NCBI RefSeq assembly: GCF_007556705.1
Contig: NZ_VJOL01000002.1
Location: 45,002 to 109,001 of the forward strand
DNA length: 64,000 nt
From: Tepidimonas thermarum
GTDB taxonomy: Bacteria > Pseudomonadota > Gammaproteobacteria > Burkholderiales > Burkholderiaceae_C
Reading direction: 5' to 3'
Shown piece after piece: positions 1 to 9,681 of the stretch (position 1 is the stretch's first letter; each line of letters begins with the position of its first letter). The translations under genes were made by a program, and so were the position numbers. Below the pieces are notes generated by a model. It saw only the letters and a list, made by a program, of their open reading frames with translations, searched no databases and was not told where the DNA came from.

Positions 1-2
1 CG

Positions 3-1799
3 ACGCTGGTGCAGCAACTGGCCATGCTGCTGCGGCTGCACGACGCGCCGCACTACTTCCGCCGCGCTGGCAAGGGACGCTACCGCAAGGCGTCCGCCGA
101 GGTGCTGCAGCAGGCGCTGGCCGCCATCGCGCGCAAGCAGGCCGTGCAAGCGCAGATCGACGCCTGGGCCGCGGAGCTGGTGGCCGGCCGCTGCCCCGAA
201 CCGGTGCGCGCGCAGCTCTACCGCATCCTGTTCAAGCCCGACAAAAACGCCCCCGAATACAAAGCGGTGGTGCACGCCGCGCGCGAAACGCACCTGTCCC
301 CACTGGCGCTGCTGCAACGCGCCGGTGCCATCACCAGCGCCTACCAGTTTCACTGGCAGCGCTTTTTGCACGAATACTTTCCGCGCGGCACGGGCTTCCC
401 TGCGCTGGCAGCGCCGGCCATTGGCGAGGAGTTGCCGCTGGCAGCCGGGGTCGCGGCGTTTTCGATCGACGACTCGAGCACGACGGAAATCGACGACGCG
501 CTCAGCGTCCAGGGACTGGGCAGCGGCAGCGTCACGCTGGGCATCCACATCGCCGCGCCGGGCCTGGCCATCACGCCCGACAGCGCGCTCGACCGCGTGG
601 CGCGCGAGCGGCTGTCTACGGTCTACATGCCCGGGCACAAAATCACCATGCTGCCCGATGCGGTGGTGCAGGGCTATACGCTCCAAGCCGGCGGGGCGCG
701 GCCGGCGGTGTCGCTCTACCTGCGCGTGGACGAAGCAACGCTGGAGATCCGCGACGCGCAAACCCGCATCGAGCGCGTGCCGATTGCGCACAACCTGCGC
801 CACGACCAGATCGACGCCGCCATCACCGCAGCTTGGCTGGAGGACCCGACCGCGCCAGCCACGGCCGAGCTGCCGGACGAGGTGGCGGCGCTGCGGCCGC
901 AGCTGGCCTTTTTGTGGCGCTTGGCGCAGGCCTGCAAAGCGCGGCGCGAAGCGGTGCGCGGCCGGCCCGAAACCTTCACGCGCCCGGACTACACCTTTCG
1001 GCTCGAGGGCGTGGGCGCCGACGGCCCCACCGGGGAGGAGACGGTCGTCATCGGCACGCGCGCGCGCGGCGCGCCGCTGGACCTGATCGTTGCCGAGGCG
1101 ATGATCCTGGCCAACAGCCACTGGGGGCGCTGGCTGGCCGACCTGGGTGTGCCCGGCATCTACCGCAGCCAGGCGTCTCTGGCCCCGGGCATCAAAGTGC
1201 GCATGGGCACCAAAGCGCTGCCGCACGCCGGCATCGGCGTGCCGTGCTACGCCTGGAGCACCTCGCCCCTGCGCCGCTACACCGATTTGGTCAACCAGTG
1301 GCAAATCATCGCCTGCGCGCGCCACGGCGCCACGGCGGCGCTGGCGGCGCCGTTCAAGCCCAAAGACGCGGCCCTGCTGGCGATCATCAGCGCGTTCGAC
1401 GCCGCCTACACCGCCTACGGCCAGTTTCAGCACGCCATGGAGCGCTACTGGACGCTGCGCTACCTGCGCCAGCAGGGTATCACCGAGCTGGAGGCCGCCT
1501 ACCTCAAGGACAACCTGGTGCGCGCCGAGACGCTGCCGCTGGTGCTGGCGGCACTGGGCACCGAGGGCCTGCAGCGCGGCGAGCGCGTGCGCGTGCGCCT
1601 GGGCACGATCGACGAGCTGACCCTGGAGGTAACCGGCACGGTGCTCGAACGCCTGGGCGGAGTCGAGGCCGTCGCCGACACCGAGGACACCCTCGAAGGC
1701 GAGGCCGACGACCCGCTGGCCGCGCCGCTGACCGTGGCGGTGGCGGTGGACGAAGCGGAGCCCGACGCCGGCACCGCGGCCCCCACGCCCACCCCGTAG
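3..1799 (+). CDS. RNB-domain exoribonuclease (RNase II/R family), 5' end outside window
   Basis: A 3'-to-5' exoribonuclease of the RNase II/R superfamily, acting on RNA in the cytoplasm. The frame is open to the first bases of the window, so the start is probably upstream; the GTG at position 9 is only an internal candidate. About 597 residues are visible. The RNB core has the acidic metal-binding segment SIDDSSTTEIDDALSV (about residues 150-165) and the family signature TSPLRRYTDLVNQW (about residue 420). The C-terminus has an S1-like tail followed by an acidic, alanine/proline-rich end. The tonB-like gene follows 23 bp downstream on the same strand. Family assignment is firm; RNase II versus RNase R cannot be settled without the N-terminus. 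Confidence 0.9.
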   Translation, partial: TLVQQLAMLLRLHDAPHYFRRAGKGRYRKASAEVLQQALAAIARKQAVQAQIDAWAAELVAGRCPEPVRAQLYRILFKPDKNAPEYKAVVHAARETHLSPLALLQRAGAITSAYQFHWQRFLHEYFPRGTGFPALAAPAIGEELPLAAGVAAFSIDDSSTTEIDDALSVQGLGSGSVTLGIHIAAPGLAITPDSALDRVARERLSTVYMPGHKITMLPDAVVQGYTLQAGGARPAVSLYLRVDEATLEIRDAQTRIERVPIAHNLRHDQIDAAITAAWLEDPTAPATAELPDEVAALRPQLAFLWRLAQACKARREAVRGRPETFTRPDYTFRLEGVGADGPTGEETVVIGTRARGAPLDLIVAEAMILANSHWGRWLADLGVPGIYRSQASLAPGIKVRMGTKALPHAGIGVPCYAWSTSPLRRYTDLVNQWQIIACARHGATAALAAPFKPKDAALLAIISAFDAAYTAYGQFQHAMERYWTLRYLRQQGITELEAAYLKDNLVRAETLPLVLAALGTEGLQRGERVRVRLGTIDELTLEVTGTVLERLGGVEAVADTEDTLEGEADDPLAAPLTVAVAVDEAEPDAGTAAPTPTP

Positions 1800-1822
1800 C
1801 GCTGCGCCCGCGCGAGCCGCCC

Positions 1823-2710
1823 ATGGTCGCCAGCCGCGTTCTCGCCCCCCTGCCCGCGCGTTGGCGCGCGGACCCGCTGCCCTGGGCGCTGGCGCTGTCG
1901 GTGGCGGTGCACGCCGCGGTGCTGACCATCCGCTTCGTGCCCGCGCTGCAGCCGCAACGTGTGCTGCAGGACACGCCGCTGGAGGTGATCCTGGTCAACG
2001 CGCGCGGCGAACGCGCCCCCGAGCGGCCGCAGGCCATCGCGCAGGCCAACCTGGCCGGGGGTGGTGACGCCGAGCGCGGGCGCGCCACCTCGCCACTGCC
2101 GCCCGCCATGGTGATGCGCCCCGGCGACACCCTGGACGAGGAGGAGCAGCGCATCGAGGCCATGAAAGAGCGGCAAAACCGCCTGCTGGCCCAGCTGCGC
2201 CAGGAGATCGCGCGCCTGAGCGCGCCGCAGCCAACCGAGGCCGACCAGCAGGCCCAGTCGCGCGAGGAACGCCGCCAGGCCCTGATCAAGACGCTGGCCG
2301 AAATCGAAAAGCGCATCAACGAAGAAAACGCCCGCCCGCGCAAGCGCTACATCAGCCCCGCCACGCGGGAGGCGGTCTACGCGCTGTACTACGATGAGCT
2401 GCGCCGACGCATCGAAGACCGCGGCACGGCGCAATTCCCCGAGCAGGGCGGGCGCAAGCTGTATGGCGAGCTGACCATGGCCATCACCGTCAACCACGAC
2501 GGGCGCGTGCTCGCCACCGAGGTGGTGCAGGGCTCCGGCAACGCCTACCTGGACAGCCGCGCCGAAGCCATCGTGCGCAGCCTGCAGTTTGCGCGCTTCA
2601 ACGAGGCCATGCGCCAGCGCGCCGACCAGATCGTGGTGGTGTCGCGCTTTCGCTTCACGCGCGAGGCCGGGCTGCAAACCCAACTGGGCGCAACGCCGCC
2701 CGAGCGTTGA
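1823..2710 (+). CDS. TonB-family energy transducer-like protein
   Basis: 295 residues starting at ATG 1823. An N-terminal membrane anchor (about residues 20-40) is followed by a long charged, coiled-coil-like section (about 100-175) and a C-terminal TonB-type domain (about 200-285), where the segment ELTMAITVNHDGRVLATEVV and the following helix match the TonB C-terminal fold. The classical Pro-Glu/Pro-Lys spacer is not obvious; the linker is rich in Glu, Gln and Arg. Such proteins transmit proton-motive force to outer-membrane receptors, but no ExbB/ExbD genes are nearby. It lies between the RNB exonuclease and mtgA; many Burkholderiales have aroE at this place, and none is seen here. Confidence 0.82.
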   Translation: MVASRVLAPLPARWRADPLPWALALSVAVHAAVLTIRFVPALQPQRVLQDTPLEVILVNARGERAPERPQAIAQANLAGGGDAERGRATSPLPPAMVMRPGDTLDEEEQRIEAMKERQNRLLAQLRQEIARLSAPQPTEADQQAQSREERRQALIKTLAEIEKRINEENARPRKRYISPATREAVYALYYDELRRRIEDRGTAQFPEQGGRKLYGELTMAITVNHDGRVLATEVVQGSGNAYLDSRAEAIVRSLQFARFNEAMRQRADQIVVVSRFRFTREAGLQTQLGATPPER

Positions 2711-2718
2711 GGCACGCC

Positions 2719-3504
2719 ATGCCCAGCCGAGCGCGCCGCCCCGCCACCACGCCACCTGCCGCCGCCCGCCCCAGCCGCGGGTGGCGGGGCGTGCTGGCAT
2801 GGATCGGCTGGACGCTGGCGGCGGCCCTGGCGCTGCAGTTGTTCTTCGTGCTGCGCATCGCCCTCATGGCGGCGGTGGACCCGCACAGCTCCGCGTTCCA
2901 GCGCTCCGAGGCCTGGCGGCTGCTGACCGCGGGCACGGGGCTTGGGCAGTGGCGCCAGCGCTGGGTGCCGTACGAGGCGATATCGCCGCACCTGCGCCGC
3001 GCCGTCATCGCGGCGGAGGATGCCGGCTTCGTGGACCACTTTGGGGTGGACTGGGACGCCGTGCGCGCCGCACGCGCGCGCAACGAACGCCAGCAGGCGC
3101 AGCGCCGCGGCGGCGATGGCCACGTGCGGCCGGCGCGCCTGGTGGGCGGCTCCACCATCACCCAGCAGCTGGCCAAAAACCTGCTGCTCTCGGGCGAGCG
3201 CACGCTCTGGCGCAAGGGGCAGGAGCTGCTGCTGACCTGGGCGCTGGAGGCGCTGCTCGACAAACGCCGCATCCTGGAGCTCTATCTCAACACCGTCGAG
3301 TGGGGGGAAGGCGTGTTTGGCGCCGAGGCGGCGGCCCAGCGCTACTTTGGCAAACCCGCCGCGCGCCTGAACGCCGCCGAAGCCGCGCGGTTGGCGGTGC
3401 TGCTGCCGGCGCCCAAACGGTACGCGCGGGCCCTGCAATCGGCCTACCTGAGCGGGCGTGCACACACCATCCTGGCGCGCATGGGGGCGGTGCGGGTGCC
3501 GTGA
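2719..3504 (+). CDS. mtgA: Monofunctional biosynthetic peptidoglycan transglycosylase
   Basis: Polymerises lipid II into glycan strands at the periplasmic face of the inner membrane (glycosyltransferase family 51). ATG 2719 gives 261 residues; a TTG at 2707, overlapping the tonB-like stop, is a less likely start. A single transmembrane segment lies at about residues 25-50. Family-51 motifs are all present: [16 protein letters not shown] (catalytic Glu), [16 protein letters not shown], and the segment [14 protein letters not shown]. Length and motif order match MtgA and there is no transpeptidase domain. It follows the tonB-like gene directly, so the two may be co-transcribed. Confidence 0.95.
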   Translation: MPSRARRPATTPPAAARPSRGWRGVLAWIGWTLAAALALQLFFVLRIALMAAVDPHSSAFQRSEAWRLLTAGTGLGQWRQRWVPYEAISPHLRRAVIAAEDAGFVDHFGVDWDAVRAARARNERQQAQRRGGDGHVRPARLVGGSTITQQLAKNLLLSGERTLWRKGQELLLTWALEALLDKRRILELYLNTVEWGEGVFGAEAAAQRYFGKPAARLNAAEAARLAVLLPAPKRYARALQSAYLSGRAHTILARMGAVRVP

Positions 3505-3541
3505 GGCGCCACGGCCGCGGCGCGCGCATAAGATCGGGCCC

Positions 3542-4090
3542 ATGCGCATCCTTGGCATCGACCCTGGCCTGACGGCCACCGGCTTTGGCGTGGTGGACGT
3601 GGACGGCCCGCGGCTGCGCTACGTGGCCAGCGGCACCATCCGCACCAGCCCAGACGACGGCGCGCTGCTGCCGCAGCGCCTGCGCACGCTGTTCGATGGC
3701 ATCGGCGAGGTGGTGCGGCGCTACCAGCCCACGGTGGCGGCGCTCGAAATCGTCTTCGTCAACGTCAACCCGCAAGCCACGCTGATCCTGGGCCAGGCAC
3801 GCGGTTGTTGTCTGACGGCGCTGGTGGCCAACGACCTGCCGGTGGCCGAGTACACCGCGCTGCAGCTCAAAAAAGCCGTGGTGGGCTACGGCAAGGCGCA
3901 CAAAAGCCAGGTGCAGGAGATGGTGCGCCGGCTGCTGGACCTGCCCGGCCTGCCGGGCAAGGACGCCGCCGACGCGCTGGGCCTGTGCATCACCCACGCG
4001 CAGGTGGCGCGCACCACCCAGGCCATCAGCCGGGTGGCGCCGCTGCGTGCGCGCACCCACGCCGCCTACAAGGACGGGCGCAGCTACTAG
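3542..4090 (+). CDS. ruvC: Holliday junction resolvase RuvC
   Basis: 182-residue endonuclease that cuts Holliday junctions at the end of homologous recombination, with RuvAB. The N-terminus [16 protein letters not shown] carries the first catalytic Asp (residue 7); the [11 protein letters not shown] segment supplies the conserved Glu (near 65), and [15 protein letters not shown] near residue 140 supplies the last two Asp residues. Length is normal for the family. ruvA and ruvB are not adjacent. The TAG stop lies inside a CTAG shared with the stop of the small membrane-protein gene on the opposite strand. Confidence 0.97.
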   Translation: MRILGIDPGLTATGFGVVDVDGPRLRYVASGTIRTSPDDGALLPQRLRTLFDGIGEVVRRYQPTVAALEIVFVNVNPQATLILGQARGCCLTALVANDLPVAEYTALQLKKAVVGYGKAHKSQVQEMVRRLLDLPGLPGKDAADALGLCITHAQVARTTQAISRVAPLRARTHAAYKDGRSY

Positions 4091-4260
4091 ATGCGGCTGA
4101 GCATGAGCACAGCAAAAAAGCCCAGCGCCGCCACCACCGTCCACTTGAGCACCGCCATGCCCCAGCGCAGGTAGTGCCTGCGCCCGGTGCCCAAGTAGAA
4201 CGCGAAGCACAGGGCGCTGGCGCCCAGCAGCGCAAACATCGCAAAGCGAAACAGGAACAT
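4087..4260 (-). CDS. 57-residue two-helix membrane protein, function unknown
   Basis: A short reading frame starting at ATG 4260 and ending in the CTAG shared with the ruvC stop. The translation begins [17 protein letters not shown] and contains two hydrophobic helices (about residues 5-22 and 35-54) joined by a short basic loop with [11 protein letters not shown]. It lies 21 bp downstream of lpxC on the same strand, so it is probably the last gene of the division cluster transcript. I recognise no family. Evidence for being a real gene is its strong membrane character, same-strand position after lpxC, and exact tail-to-tail packing with ruvC. Confidence 0.7.
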   Translation of the reverse strand: MFLFRFAMFALLGASALCFAFYLGTGRRHYLRWGMAVLKWTVVAALGFFAVLMLSRI

Positions 4261-4281
4261 CGCGCCCTCCCACCGGGTGGT

Positions 4282-5205
4282 TCAGCGCGCCAGCGCCAGC
4301 TGCGCAAATCCGTGCGGGGCGCGTGCGTCGTCTTCGAAGGTGACGATTTCCGCCGCATCGGGCTGGGCCAGCAGCGCGCGCAGCAGTTGGTTGTTGAGGG
4401 CGTGGCCGCTGCGGTAAGCGCTGTAGGCGGCCAGCAGCGGCCGTCCGACCAGGTAGAGGTCGCCCATGGCGTCCAAAATCTTGTGCTTGGCAAACTCGTC
4501 GTCGTAGCGCAGACCGTCGGCGTTGAGCACTTTGACGTCGTCGAGCACGATGGCGTTGTCCAGCCCGCCACCCAGCGCCAGACCCTGCGCGCGCATGTGC
4601 TCGACGTCGCGGGTAAAGCCAAACGTGCGTGCACGCGCGATTTCGCGCGCGTACTGGCCACTGCCCAGGTCGAACTCCACACACTGGCCGGTGGCGCTGA
4701 CCGCGGGGTGGTCGAACTCGATTTGAAAGCGCAGCTTGAAGCCGTGGTAGGGCTCCAGCCGCGCCCACTTGAGCGTGCGGCCCTCGCCCTCGCGCACCTC
4801 GACCGGGCGCTTGACGCGCAGAAAACGGCGCGGCGCGCGCTGCAGCTCGATGCCGGCGCTGAGCAGCAAATACACGAACGACGCCGCCGAGCCATCGAGG
4901 ATGGGCACCTCCTCGGCGGTGATGTCGATGATCAGGTTGTCGATGCCCAGCCCCGCGCAGGCGCTCATGAGGTGCTCGACGGTGTGCACGCGCACACCGT
5001 CGCGCGACAGTGTGGACGCCAGCCGTGTGTCGGACACGGCCGTGGCACTGACGGGAATGTCGACCGGCTCGGCCAGGTCGACGCGGCGAAAGACGATGCC
5101 CGTATCGGGCGCCGCCGGGCGCAGCGTGAGCTCGACCCGCTCACCGCTGTGCAGGCCAACGCCCACGGCGCGGGTGAGGGTCTTGAGGGTCCGTTGCGCA
5201 ATCAT
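4282..5205 (-). CDS. lpxC: UDP-3-O-acyl-N-acetylglucosamine deacetylase
   Basis: Zinc enzyme catalysing the committed step of lipid A synthesis in the cytoplasm. 307 residues from ATG 5205. The zinc ligands are visible in [17 protein letters not shown] (His near 79), [14 protein letters not shown] (His and Asp near 238-242) and [14 protein letters not shown] (His near 265). Length is normal. It closes the division/cell-wall cluster downstream of ftsZ, the usual proteobacterial arrangement. The ftsZ-lpxC gap (5206-5332) holds a strong hairpin, which may affect how much transcript reaches lpxC. Confidence 0.98.
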   Translation of the reverse strand: MIAQRTLKTLTRAVGVGLHSGERVELTLRPAAPDTGIVFRRVDLAEPVDIPVSATAVSDTRLASTLSRDGVRVHTVEHLMSACAGLGIDNLIIDITAEEVPILDGSAASFVYLLLSAGIELQRAPRRFLRVKRPVEVREGEGRTLKWARLEPYHGFKLRFQIEFDHPAVSATGQCVEFDLGSGQYAREIARARTFGFTRDVEHMRAQGLALGGGLDNAIVLDDVKVLNADGLRYDDEFAKHKILDAMGDLYLVGRPLLAAYSAYRSGHALNNQLLRALLAQPDAAEIVTFEDDARAPHGFAQLALAR

Positions 5206-5276
5206 GTCGGCAATTGTAGGTGCGGGGGCGCTGGCGCGCTGGCGGAGCGCGGCAAAGCCCGCACGGGGTCGGCAGT

Positions 5277-5311
5277 GCCAGCGGCCCGCGTCGGCAAAAC
5301 GGGCCGCTGGC
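5277..5311. repeat. Perfect 12-bp inverted repeat between ftsZ and lpxC
   Basis: GCCAGCGGCCCG (5277-5288) and CGGGCCGCTGGC (5300-5311) form a 12-bp GC-only-plus-one-A stem with an 11-nt loop. On the transcribed (-) strand no U-run follows, so it is not a standard intrinsic terminator. It may slow polymerase, stabilise the 3' end of ftsZ mRNA, or be an attenuator between ftsZ and lpxC. Confidence 0.5.
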
Positions 5312-5332
5312 GGCGTTCCAGGCGGGTGGGCG

Positions 5333-6577
5333 TCAGTCGGCTTGCTTGCGCAGGAAGGCCGGAATCTCGAAGTCGTCCATGCCGCTGGAGGCCAGCGCCT
5401 CGACGCGCGACGCGGCGCTGCGGCCCGTCACCCACACGCGCGGCACGTTGGGGTGCAAACCGGCGTTGCCCAGCCCGGCCGCGCCCGCTGCCGGGGCCGC
5501 AGCGCCAGCGCCCGCCGCCGGCTCACGCAGCGTGGGGATGAAGGGCATGTTGTCGGTGCCGGTGCGCAGCCCCTGGTTCGGCTGGGACTGCACCACCGTC
5601 AGCGGCTGGCGCTGGCCGTTGCGGTTGAGGCCCGTAGCCACCACGGTCACACGCAGCGCATCGCCCAGCGACTCGTCGTAGGCGGTGCCGTAGATGACGT
5701 GCGCGTCCGGCGCGGCGAAGGCGCGGATGGTGTTCATCGCCAGCTTGGACTCGGACAGCTTGAGCGAGCCCTTGGCCGCGCTGATGAGCACCAGCACGCC
5801 CTTGGCGCCGCGCATGTCCACGCCCTCCAGCAGCGGGCAGGCCACCGCTTGCTCGGCGGCGATGCGGGCGCGGTCCGGCCCGCTGGCCACTGCGGTGCCC
5901 ATCATGGCCTTGCCCGGCTCACCCATGACGGTGCGCACGTCTTCGAAGTCGACGTTGACCAGCGCTTCGACGTTGATGATCTCGGCAATGCCGCCCACCG
6001 CGTTTTTGAGCACGTCGTTGGCGGCGGCAAAGGCCTCGTCCTGGGTCACGTCCTCGCCCAGTTCCTCGTGCAGTTTGTCGTTGAGCACGACGATGAGCGA
6101 ATCGACGTTTTGCTCGAGCTCGGCCAGCCCTTCTTCGGCGTTGGCCATGCGCCGGCCGCCTTCCCAGTCGAACGGCTTGGTCACCACGCCCACGGTCAGG
6201 ATGCCCATCTCCTTGGCCATCTTGGCGATCACCGGCGCCGCGCCCGTGCCGGTGCCGCCGCCCATGCCGGCGGTGATGAACAGCATGTGCGCGCCGTCGA
6301 TGGCCGCGCGGATGTCGTCCTCGGCCATCAACGCCGCCTCGCGGCCTTTGTCGGGCTTGCTGCCCGCCCCCAGGCCGGTGCGGCCGAGCTGGATGAGGCG
6401 GTGCGCCGACGAGCGCGCCAGCGCCTGCGCGTCGGTGTTGGCGCAGATGAACTCCACGCCCTGCACGTGCGACTGGATCATGTGCTCGACGGCGTTGCTG
6501 CCGCCGCCGCCCACGCCGATCACCTTGATCTGCGTGCCCCGGTTGAACTCTTCGACCTCGATCATTTCGATGCTCAT
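5333..6577 (-). CDS. ftsZ: Cell division GTPase FtsZ
   Basis: Tubulin-like GTPase that forms the division ring. 414 residues from ATG 6577. The GTP-binding signature [11 protein letters not shown] is at residues 106-116, and the T7 synergy-loop region lies near residue 210. After a variable Ala/Gly/Pro-rich linker (about 325-395) comes the conserved C-terminal peptide [14 protein letters not shown] that binds FtsA and other partners. It follows ftsA by 21 bp. A good ribosome site (AGGAGCG-type, just upstream of 6577) supports the start. Length is slightly above the E. coli protein because of the linker. Confidence 0.99.
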   Translation of the reverse strand: MSIEMIEVEEFNRGTQIKVIGVGGGGSNAVEHMIQSHVQGVEFICANTDAQALARSSAHRLIQLGRTGLGAGSKPDKGREAALMAEDDIRAAIDGAHMLFITAGMGGGTGTGAAPVIAKMAKEMGILTVGVVTKPFDWEGGRRMANAEEGLAELEQNVDSLIVVLNDKLHEELGEDVTQDEAFAAANDVLKNAVGGIAEIINVEALVNVDFEDVRTVMGEPGKAMMGTAVASGPDRARIAAEQAVACPLLEGVDMRGAKGVLVLISAAKGSLKLSESKLAMNTIRAFAAPDAHVIYGTAYDESLGDALRVTVVATGLNRNGQRQPLTVVQSQPNQGLRTGTDNMPFIPTLREPAAGAGAAAPAAGAAGLGNAGLHPNVPRVWVTGRSAASRVEALASSGMDDFEIPAFLRKQAD

Positions 6578-6598
6578 GGAACGCTCCTTGCCTGGTTG

Positions 6599-7828
6599 TT
6601 AAAAGTTGCCGACAAACCACTCTTTGACGCGCGTCAGCAGGCCCCCGACCGAACCCGCCTTTTGCGCCACCTTCTGCCCGCGCAGGCGCGCCAGGCGCGC
6701 CTCCTCGAGCAAACCCATCACCGTGGCCGCGCGCGGCTGCGCGACCATGTCACCCAGGGCGCCGGCGTACTTGGGCACGCCGCGCCGCACGGGCTTGAGA
6801 AAAATGTCCTCGCCGAGCTCGACCATGCCCGGCATGACGGCGCTGCCGCCGGTCAGCACGATGCCGCTGGAGAGCAGCTCCTCGCAGCCGGACTCGCGGA
6901 TCACCTGCTGCACCAGCGCGAAGATCTCCTCCACGCGCGGCTCGATGACGCCGGCGAGCGCCTGGCGGCTGAGCAGCCGCGGCCCGCGGTCGCCCAGCCC
7001 GGGCACCTCGACCTGCTGATCGGGGTCGGCCAGCAGTTGCTTGGCGCAGCCGCTGTCGACCTTGATGTCCTCCGCATCCTTGGTGGGGGTGCGCAGCGCC
7101 ATGGCGATGTCGTTGGTGATCAGATCGCCCGCGATCGGAATCGCCGCCGTGTGGCGAATCGCCCCGCCGGCAAAAATCGCCACATCGGTCGTGCCCGCGC
7201 CGATGTCCACCAGCGCCACACCCAGCTCTTTTTCGTCCTCGGTCAACACCGCCTGCGCCGCCGCCAGCGGGTTGAGCATGAGCTGGTCCACCTCCAGCCC
7301 GCAGCGGCGCACGCACTTGAGGATGTTTTCCGCCGCGCTTTGCGCCCCGGTGACGATGTGCACCTTGGCCTCGAGACGGATGCCGCTCATGCCGATCGGC
7401 TCTTTGACCTCCTGGCCGTCGATGATGAACTCCTGCGGCTCCACCAGCAGCAGGCGCTGGTCGGTGGAGATGTTGATCGCCTTGGCGGTTTCGATGACGC
7501 GCGCCACGTCGGCCGGGCTGACCTCGCGGTCCTTGATCGCCACCATGCCCTGCGAATTCAGCCCGCGGATGTGGCTGCCCGTGATGCCGGTGTAGACGCG
7601 CGCGATGCGGCAGTCGGCCATCAGCTCGGCCTCCTTGAGCGCCTGCTGGATGCTGGCGACGGTGGCGTCGATGTTGACGACGACGCCGCGCTTGAGGCCG
7701 CTGCTGGGCGCCACGCCCAGGCCGGCGAGCTTGAGGTCGCCGCCTGGCAGGACCTCGGCCACCACCACCATGATCTTGGCGGTGCCGATGTCGAGTCCAA
7801 CCACGATGTCCTTGTATTCCTTGGCCAT
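6599..7828 (-). CDS. ftsA: Cell division protein FtsA
   Basis: Actin-like ATPase that tethers FtsZ to the membrane. 409 residues from ATG 7828. The N-terminal phosphate-1 region VGLDIGTAKIMVVVAEV and the phosphate-2 region ALVDIGAGTTDVAIF are clear, and the C-terminal amphipathic targeting helix is RVKEWFVGNF at the very end. It lies between ftsQ (7 bp upstream) and ftsZ (21 bp downstream), and its length is normal for the family. Confidence 0.99.
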   Translation of the reverse strand: MAKEYKDIVVGLDIGTAKIMVVVAEVLPGGDLKLAGLGVAPSSGLKRGVVVNIDATVASIQQALKEAELMADCRIARVYTGITGSHIRGLNSQGMVAIKDREVSPADVARVIETAKAINISTDQRLLLVEPQEFIIDGQEVKEPIGMSGIRLEAKVHIVTGAQSAAENILKCVRRCGLEVDQLMLNPLAAAQAVLTEDEKELGVALVDIGAGTTDVAIFAGGAIRHTAAIPIAGDLITNDIAMALRTPTKDAEDIKVDSGCAKQLLADPDQQVEVPGLGDRGPRLLSRQALAGVIEPRVEEIFALVQQVIRESGCEELLSSGIVLTGGSAVMPGMVELGEDIFLKPVRRGVPKYAGALGDMVAQPRAATVMGLLEEARLARLRGQKVAQKAGSVGGLLTRVKEWFVGNF

Positions 7829-7835
7829 GATGCGT

Positions 7836-8675
7836 TCAGCGGGAAGGGGTGGGGGGTGTCGACGCCGCCGGGCGCGCCGCCGCGCGCCGCTCCGGTGGCA
7901 GGTCGGGTTGGGTCATGACGCCGCGCAGCTGCAGCGCGTAGCCGTTGGGGTAGCGCAGGTCAGCGTGCACGATGTCGCGCGGGCCGTAGCGCGCGCGCAG
8001 CGCGGCCTGGGTGGTGACGAAGCGCTGCAACCGCTCGATGGCTTCGGCGTCGCCGCGGCCGAGCTCGATCGGCGCCCCGCTGTCCAGCGTCAGGCGCCAG
8101 CTGCCGCGCCGGGTAAGCTCCAGCCGGCCGATGTCGCGCCCCAGGCGCTCGACCAGCGGCTGCAGGCGGCGGTACATCGACACCACGGTCTCGGCCTCCT
8201 CGATCGGGCCGGACAGCGTGCTCCACTGGTCGGCGGCCGGATCGTCCGCATCGGCCTCGAACACCTCGCCGCGCGTGCTGACCAGGCGGTCGCCGCCCGG
8301 CTCGCCCCACCAGGCCAGCGCTTCGTGCTCGCGCAGGGTCACGCGCAACCGGTTGGGGAACTGGCGCTCGACCACCGCCTCGCGCACCCAGGGCAGCGCC
8401 TCGAAGCGCTCACGCGCGGCGGCCAGATCCAGCGTCAAAAACGTGCCACGCAGGTGGGGCACGACCAGCGCACGCACGGTCACGGCGTTTTGGTGCGCCA
8501 CGTCGCCGCGCAGCTCGATGCGCTGCAACGTCCACAGTGGGTGACGCGCCACCCACGCCCCCAGCGCGACCACCGCCGCCAACGCCCCCAGCGCCAGCAG
8601 CACGCTGGCCACGGCGTTCATCAGCCGCACATCGGCCGGCACGGTCAAGACGGGGGCAGCGGCGCGGGTGGCCAC
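7836..8675 (-). CDS. ftsQ: Cell division protein FtsQ
   Basis: Bitopic membrane protein of the FtsQLB divisome complex. I place the start at GTG 8675, one base after the ddl stop, because a strong GGAGG lies just upstream; the frame continues further up but would overlap ddl. This gives 279 residues: a short cytoplasmic tail, one transmembrane helix (about 18-40), the POTRA domain beginning at TLQRIELRGDV (about residue 51), and the beta domain. The C-terminal tail is basic and proline-rich. It is in the standard place between ddl and ftsA. Confidence 0.95.
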   Translation of the reverse strand: MATRAAAPVLTVPADVRLMNAVASVLLALGALAAVVALGAWVARHPLWTLQRIELRGDVAHQNAVTVRALVVPHLRGTFLTLDLAAARERFEALPWVREAVVERQFPNRLRVTLREHEALAWWGEPGGDRLVSTRGEVFEADADDPAADQWSTLSGPIEEAETVVSMYRRLQPLVERLGRDIGRLELTRRGSWRLTLDSGAPIELGRGDAEAIERLQRFVTTQAALRARYGPRDIVHADLRYPNGYALQLRGVMTQPDLPPERRAAARPAASTPPTPSR

Positions 8676-8676
8676 G

Positions 8677-9681
8677 TCAGGTCCTCCCCCCTGCGTGCGC
8701 GGGCACCGGCAACGGGTTGTCCAGCGCCGCCTCGGCGAGCAGGCGCAGGCACAGGGCGTCGTAGTCCAAGCCCGCCACACGGGCCGACATCGGCACCAGC
8801 GAATGTCCGGTCATGCCCGGCGCGGTGTTGATCTCGAGCAGATAGGGCCGGCGTGTTGCGCGGTCGATCATCACGTCGGCGCGCGCCCAGCCGCGGCAGC
8901 CCAGCGTGCGGTACGCCGCCAGCACCAGGGCCTGAATCGCCGCCTCCTCGCCGGCGGGAAGGTCGCAGGGGACGATGTAGCGCGTCTCGTCGCTGAAGTA
9001 TTTGTTCTGGTAGTCGTAGTTGCCATCGGGCGCGACGATGCGGATCACCGGCAGCGCCTGCGCCGCGGGCCCCGTGCCCAGCACCGGGCAGGTCACCTCG
9101 TCGCCGGCGATGAACTGCTCGCACAGCACCTCCGGGTCGTGGCGCGCCGCCAACCGGTAGGCGTCGGTGCACTGCTCGCGCCGCACCACCTTGGTCAGGC
9201 CGATGGTGGAGCCCTCGCGCGACGGTTTGACGATCATCGGCGCCCCCAGCGCGTCGAAGGCGGCCTCGGTGTCGGCCACGCTGGCGACTTGGCGCCAGTC
9301 GGGCGTGGGCAACCCCTCGGCGCGCCAGATACGCTTGGTCATCACCTTGTCCATGGCCACACTGGAGGCCAGCACGCCCGAGCCGGTGTAGGGGATGCCC
9401 ATGAGCTCCAGCGCCCCTTGCACCGTGCCGTCCTCGCCAAAGCGGCCGTGCAGCGCAATGAACACCCGCTCGAAGCGCGCGTGCGCCAGCTCCCACAACG
9501 GGCGCTCGGCCGGGTCGAACGCGTGGGCATCGACGCCGGCGCGGCGCAAGGCCGCCAGCACCCCGGCGCCGGACATCAGCGACACCTCGCGCTCGGCCGA
9601 GTGGCCGCCCATCAACACCGCCACCTTGCCCAGCGTCCGCGGGTCCACGGTGGCAGGGGCGACGGTCTGGACCCCGGTCAT
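8677..9681 (-). CDS. ddl: D-alanine--D-alanine ligase
   Basis: ATP-grasp enzyme making the D-Ala-D-Ala dipeptide added by MurF. 334 residues from ATG 9681, whose first bases overlap the murC stop as ATGA. Recognisable are the N-terminal [19 protein letters not shown], the ATP-grasp lysine segment [13 protein letters not shown], and the C-terminal metal/ATP site [17 protein letters not shown]. Length matches DdlB-type enzymes. It is followed immediately by ftsQ, as in other proteobacterial clusters. Confidence 0.97.
   Translation of the reverse strand: MTGVQTVAPATVDPRTLGKVAVLMGGHSAEREVSLMSGAGVLAALRRAGVDAHAFDPAERPLWELAHARFERVFIALHGRFGEDGTVQGALELMGIPYTGSGVLASSVAMDKVMTKRIWRAEGLPTPDWRQVASVADTEAAFDALGAPMIVKPSREGSTIGLTKVVRREQCTDAYRLAARHDPEVLCEQFIAGDEVTCPVLGTGPAAQALPVIRIVAPDGNYDYQNKYFSDETRYIVPCDLPAGEEAAIQALVLAAYRTLGCRGWARADVMIDRATRRPYLLEINTAPGMTGHSLVPMSARVAGLDYDALCLRLLAEAALDNPLPVPAHAGGRT

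Noticed and set aside
2711..2718. Expected aroE gene between the TonB-like gene and mtgA
   Set aside because: Only eight bases separate the two genes, so aroE is simply elsewhere; no remnant is present, and this order difference is not strong evidence of anything.
2707..2719. TTG at 2707 as the start of mtgA
   Set aside because: An ATG four codons later is a better start; the TTG overlaps the stop of the previous gene without a ribosome site.
4769..7918. 1049-residue open frame on the + strand opposite lpxC, ftsZ and ftsA
   Set aside because: It runs antisense to three certain genes, its composition is the His/Gln/Arg/Ala-rich type produced by high-G+C complements, and it has no family motif.
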